DNA of 64,000 bases from Undibacterium sp. 5I1 (GTDB taxonomy: Bacteria > Pseudomonadota > Gammaproteobacteria > Burkholderiales > Burkholderiaceae_D). The notes beneath the pieces are model-generated. The model saw nothing but the letters and a program-made list of their open reading frames with translations. It did no database searches and was not told the DNA's origin. Position 1 is the first letter of the stretch, and every line of letters begins with the position of its first letter. The stretch spans positions 3,100,001 through 3,164,000 of the forward strand of contig NZ_JAVIWI010000001.1 in NCBI RefSeq assembly GCF_034314085.1. The letters are read 5' to 3'. The position numbers were made by a program, and so were the translations under genes. Below, piece after piece: positions 63,988 through 64,000 of the stretch.

Positions 63988-64000
63988 TTTGGAACCTTTT

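Noticed and set aside
1..64000. tRNA, rRNA, prophage, toxin-antitoxin, CRISPR-Cas or restriction genes
   Set aside because: None were recognised on either strand; no transposase gene was seen either, although short genes of these kinds can be missed by eye.

Overview
The window is chromosomal DNA of a betaproteobacterium, most likely Oxalobacteraceae (an Undibacterium- or Herminiimonas-like genus). This rests on the Burkholderiales-type order dacC, D-amino-acid aminotransferase, DUF493, lipB, lipA, on the protein families present, and on a GC content that looks near 50%. The genus is a guess. About 55 protein genes are visible. I found no rRNA, tRNA, CRISPR array, prophage or transposase gene.

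Layout. 0-3.7 kb: a complete Mce/Mla-type lipid ABC transporter operon (STAS-permease, ATPase, MlaD-like protein, lipoprotein). 3.9-10.6 kb: VanZ-like protein, [2Fe-2S] protein, alpha/beta hydrolase, DacC, GNAT, sterol desaturase (-), D-amino-acid aminotransferase, DUF493. 10.7-14.3 kb: an interruption of the usual DUF493-lipB junction by two minus-strand genes with Cache-like sensor regions, one fused to CheW. They are bracketed by two copies of an 84-bp repeat and followed by the C-terminal relic of a LysR regulator. 14.3-16.0 kb: lipB-lipA. 16-22.4 kb: a Cu/Ag efflux operon (Met/Cys/His-rich secreted protein, CusC, CusB, CusA), then a three-PAS diguanylate cyclase. 25.5-28.7 kb: a sulfide/persulfide module, with a BigR-type repressor and YeeE, YeeE and TauE transporters on the minus strand and a persulfide-dioxygenase-like hydrolase divergent from them. 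28.8-50.6 kb: single genes, including CNNM/CorC, Gcr, a Tat-exported GH127 arabinofuranosidase, a TPR protein, a large secreted PHP esterase-like protein with tandem Ig domains, a phytanoyl-CoA-dioxygenase-like enzyme, a KAS III-like enzyme, TlpA, a solute-binding protein, an Lrp regulator divergent from lysA, a GAF/PAS histidine kinase and two lipoproteins. 50.7-64 kb: an EF-G paralogue with a structured leader, a second PhyH-like enzyme, soxR divergent from a flavodoxin-like reductase with a near-perfect SoxR promoter, a PPi-type phosphofructokinase, a DUF882 protein, a DUF1624 membrane protein, DAHP synthase, YfcF GST, GNAT, DoxX, pirin and AzoR.

The strongest unexplained signal is a dispersed 83-84-bp element present seven times (about once per 9 kb). 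It has 8-bp terminal inverted repeats (ATATACTC / GAGTATAT) and three internal hairpins with compensatory changes, and it is always intergenic. It looks like a MITE-type or structured palindromic repeat family. Copies have supplied an upstream in-frame ATG to one gene, sit inside the sulfur operon flush against a stop codon, and flank the Cache/CheW pair. Other notable signals are a stem that buries the cusC ribosome-binding site next to the upstream stop codon, a 14-bp tandem triplication over the start codon of the Lrp-type gene, a seven-unit 9-bp in-frame repeat in the BigR-like gene, a 165-bp element with near-perfect inverted ends at 25.3 kb, and a perfect 24-bp stem between lysA and the histidine kinase gene.
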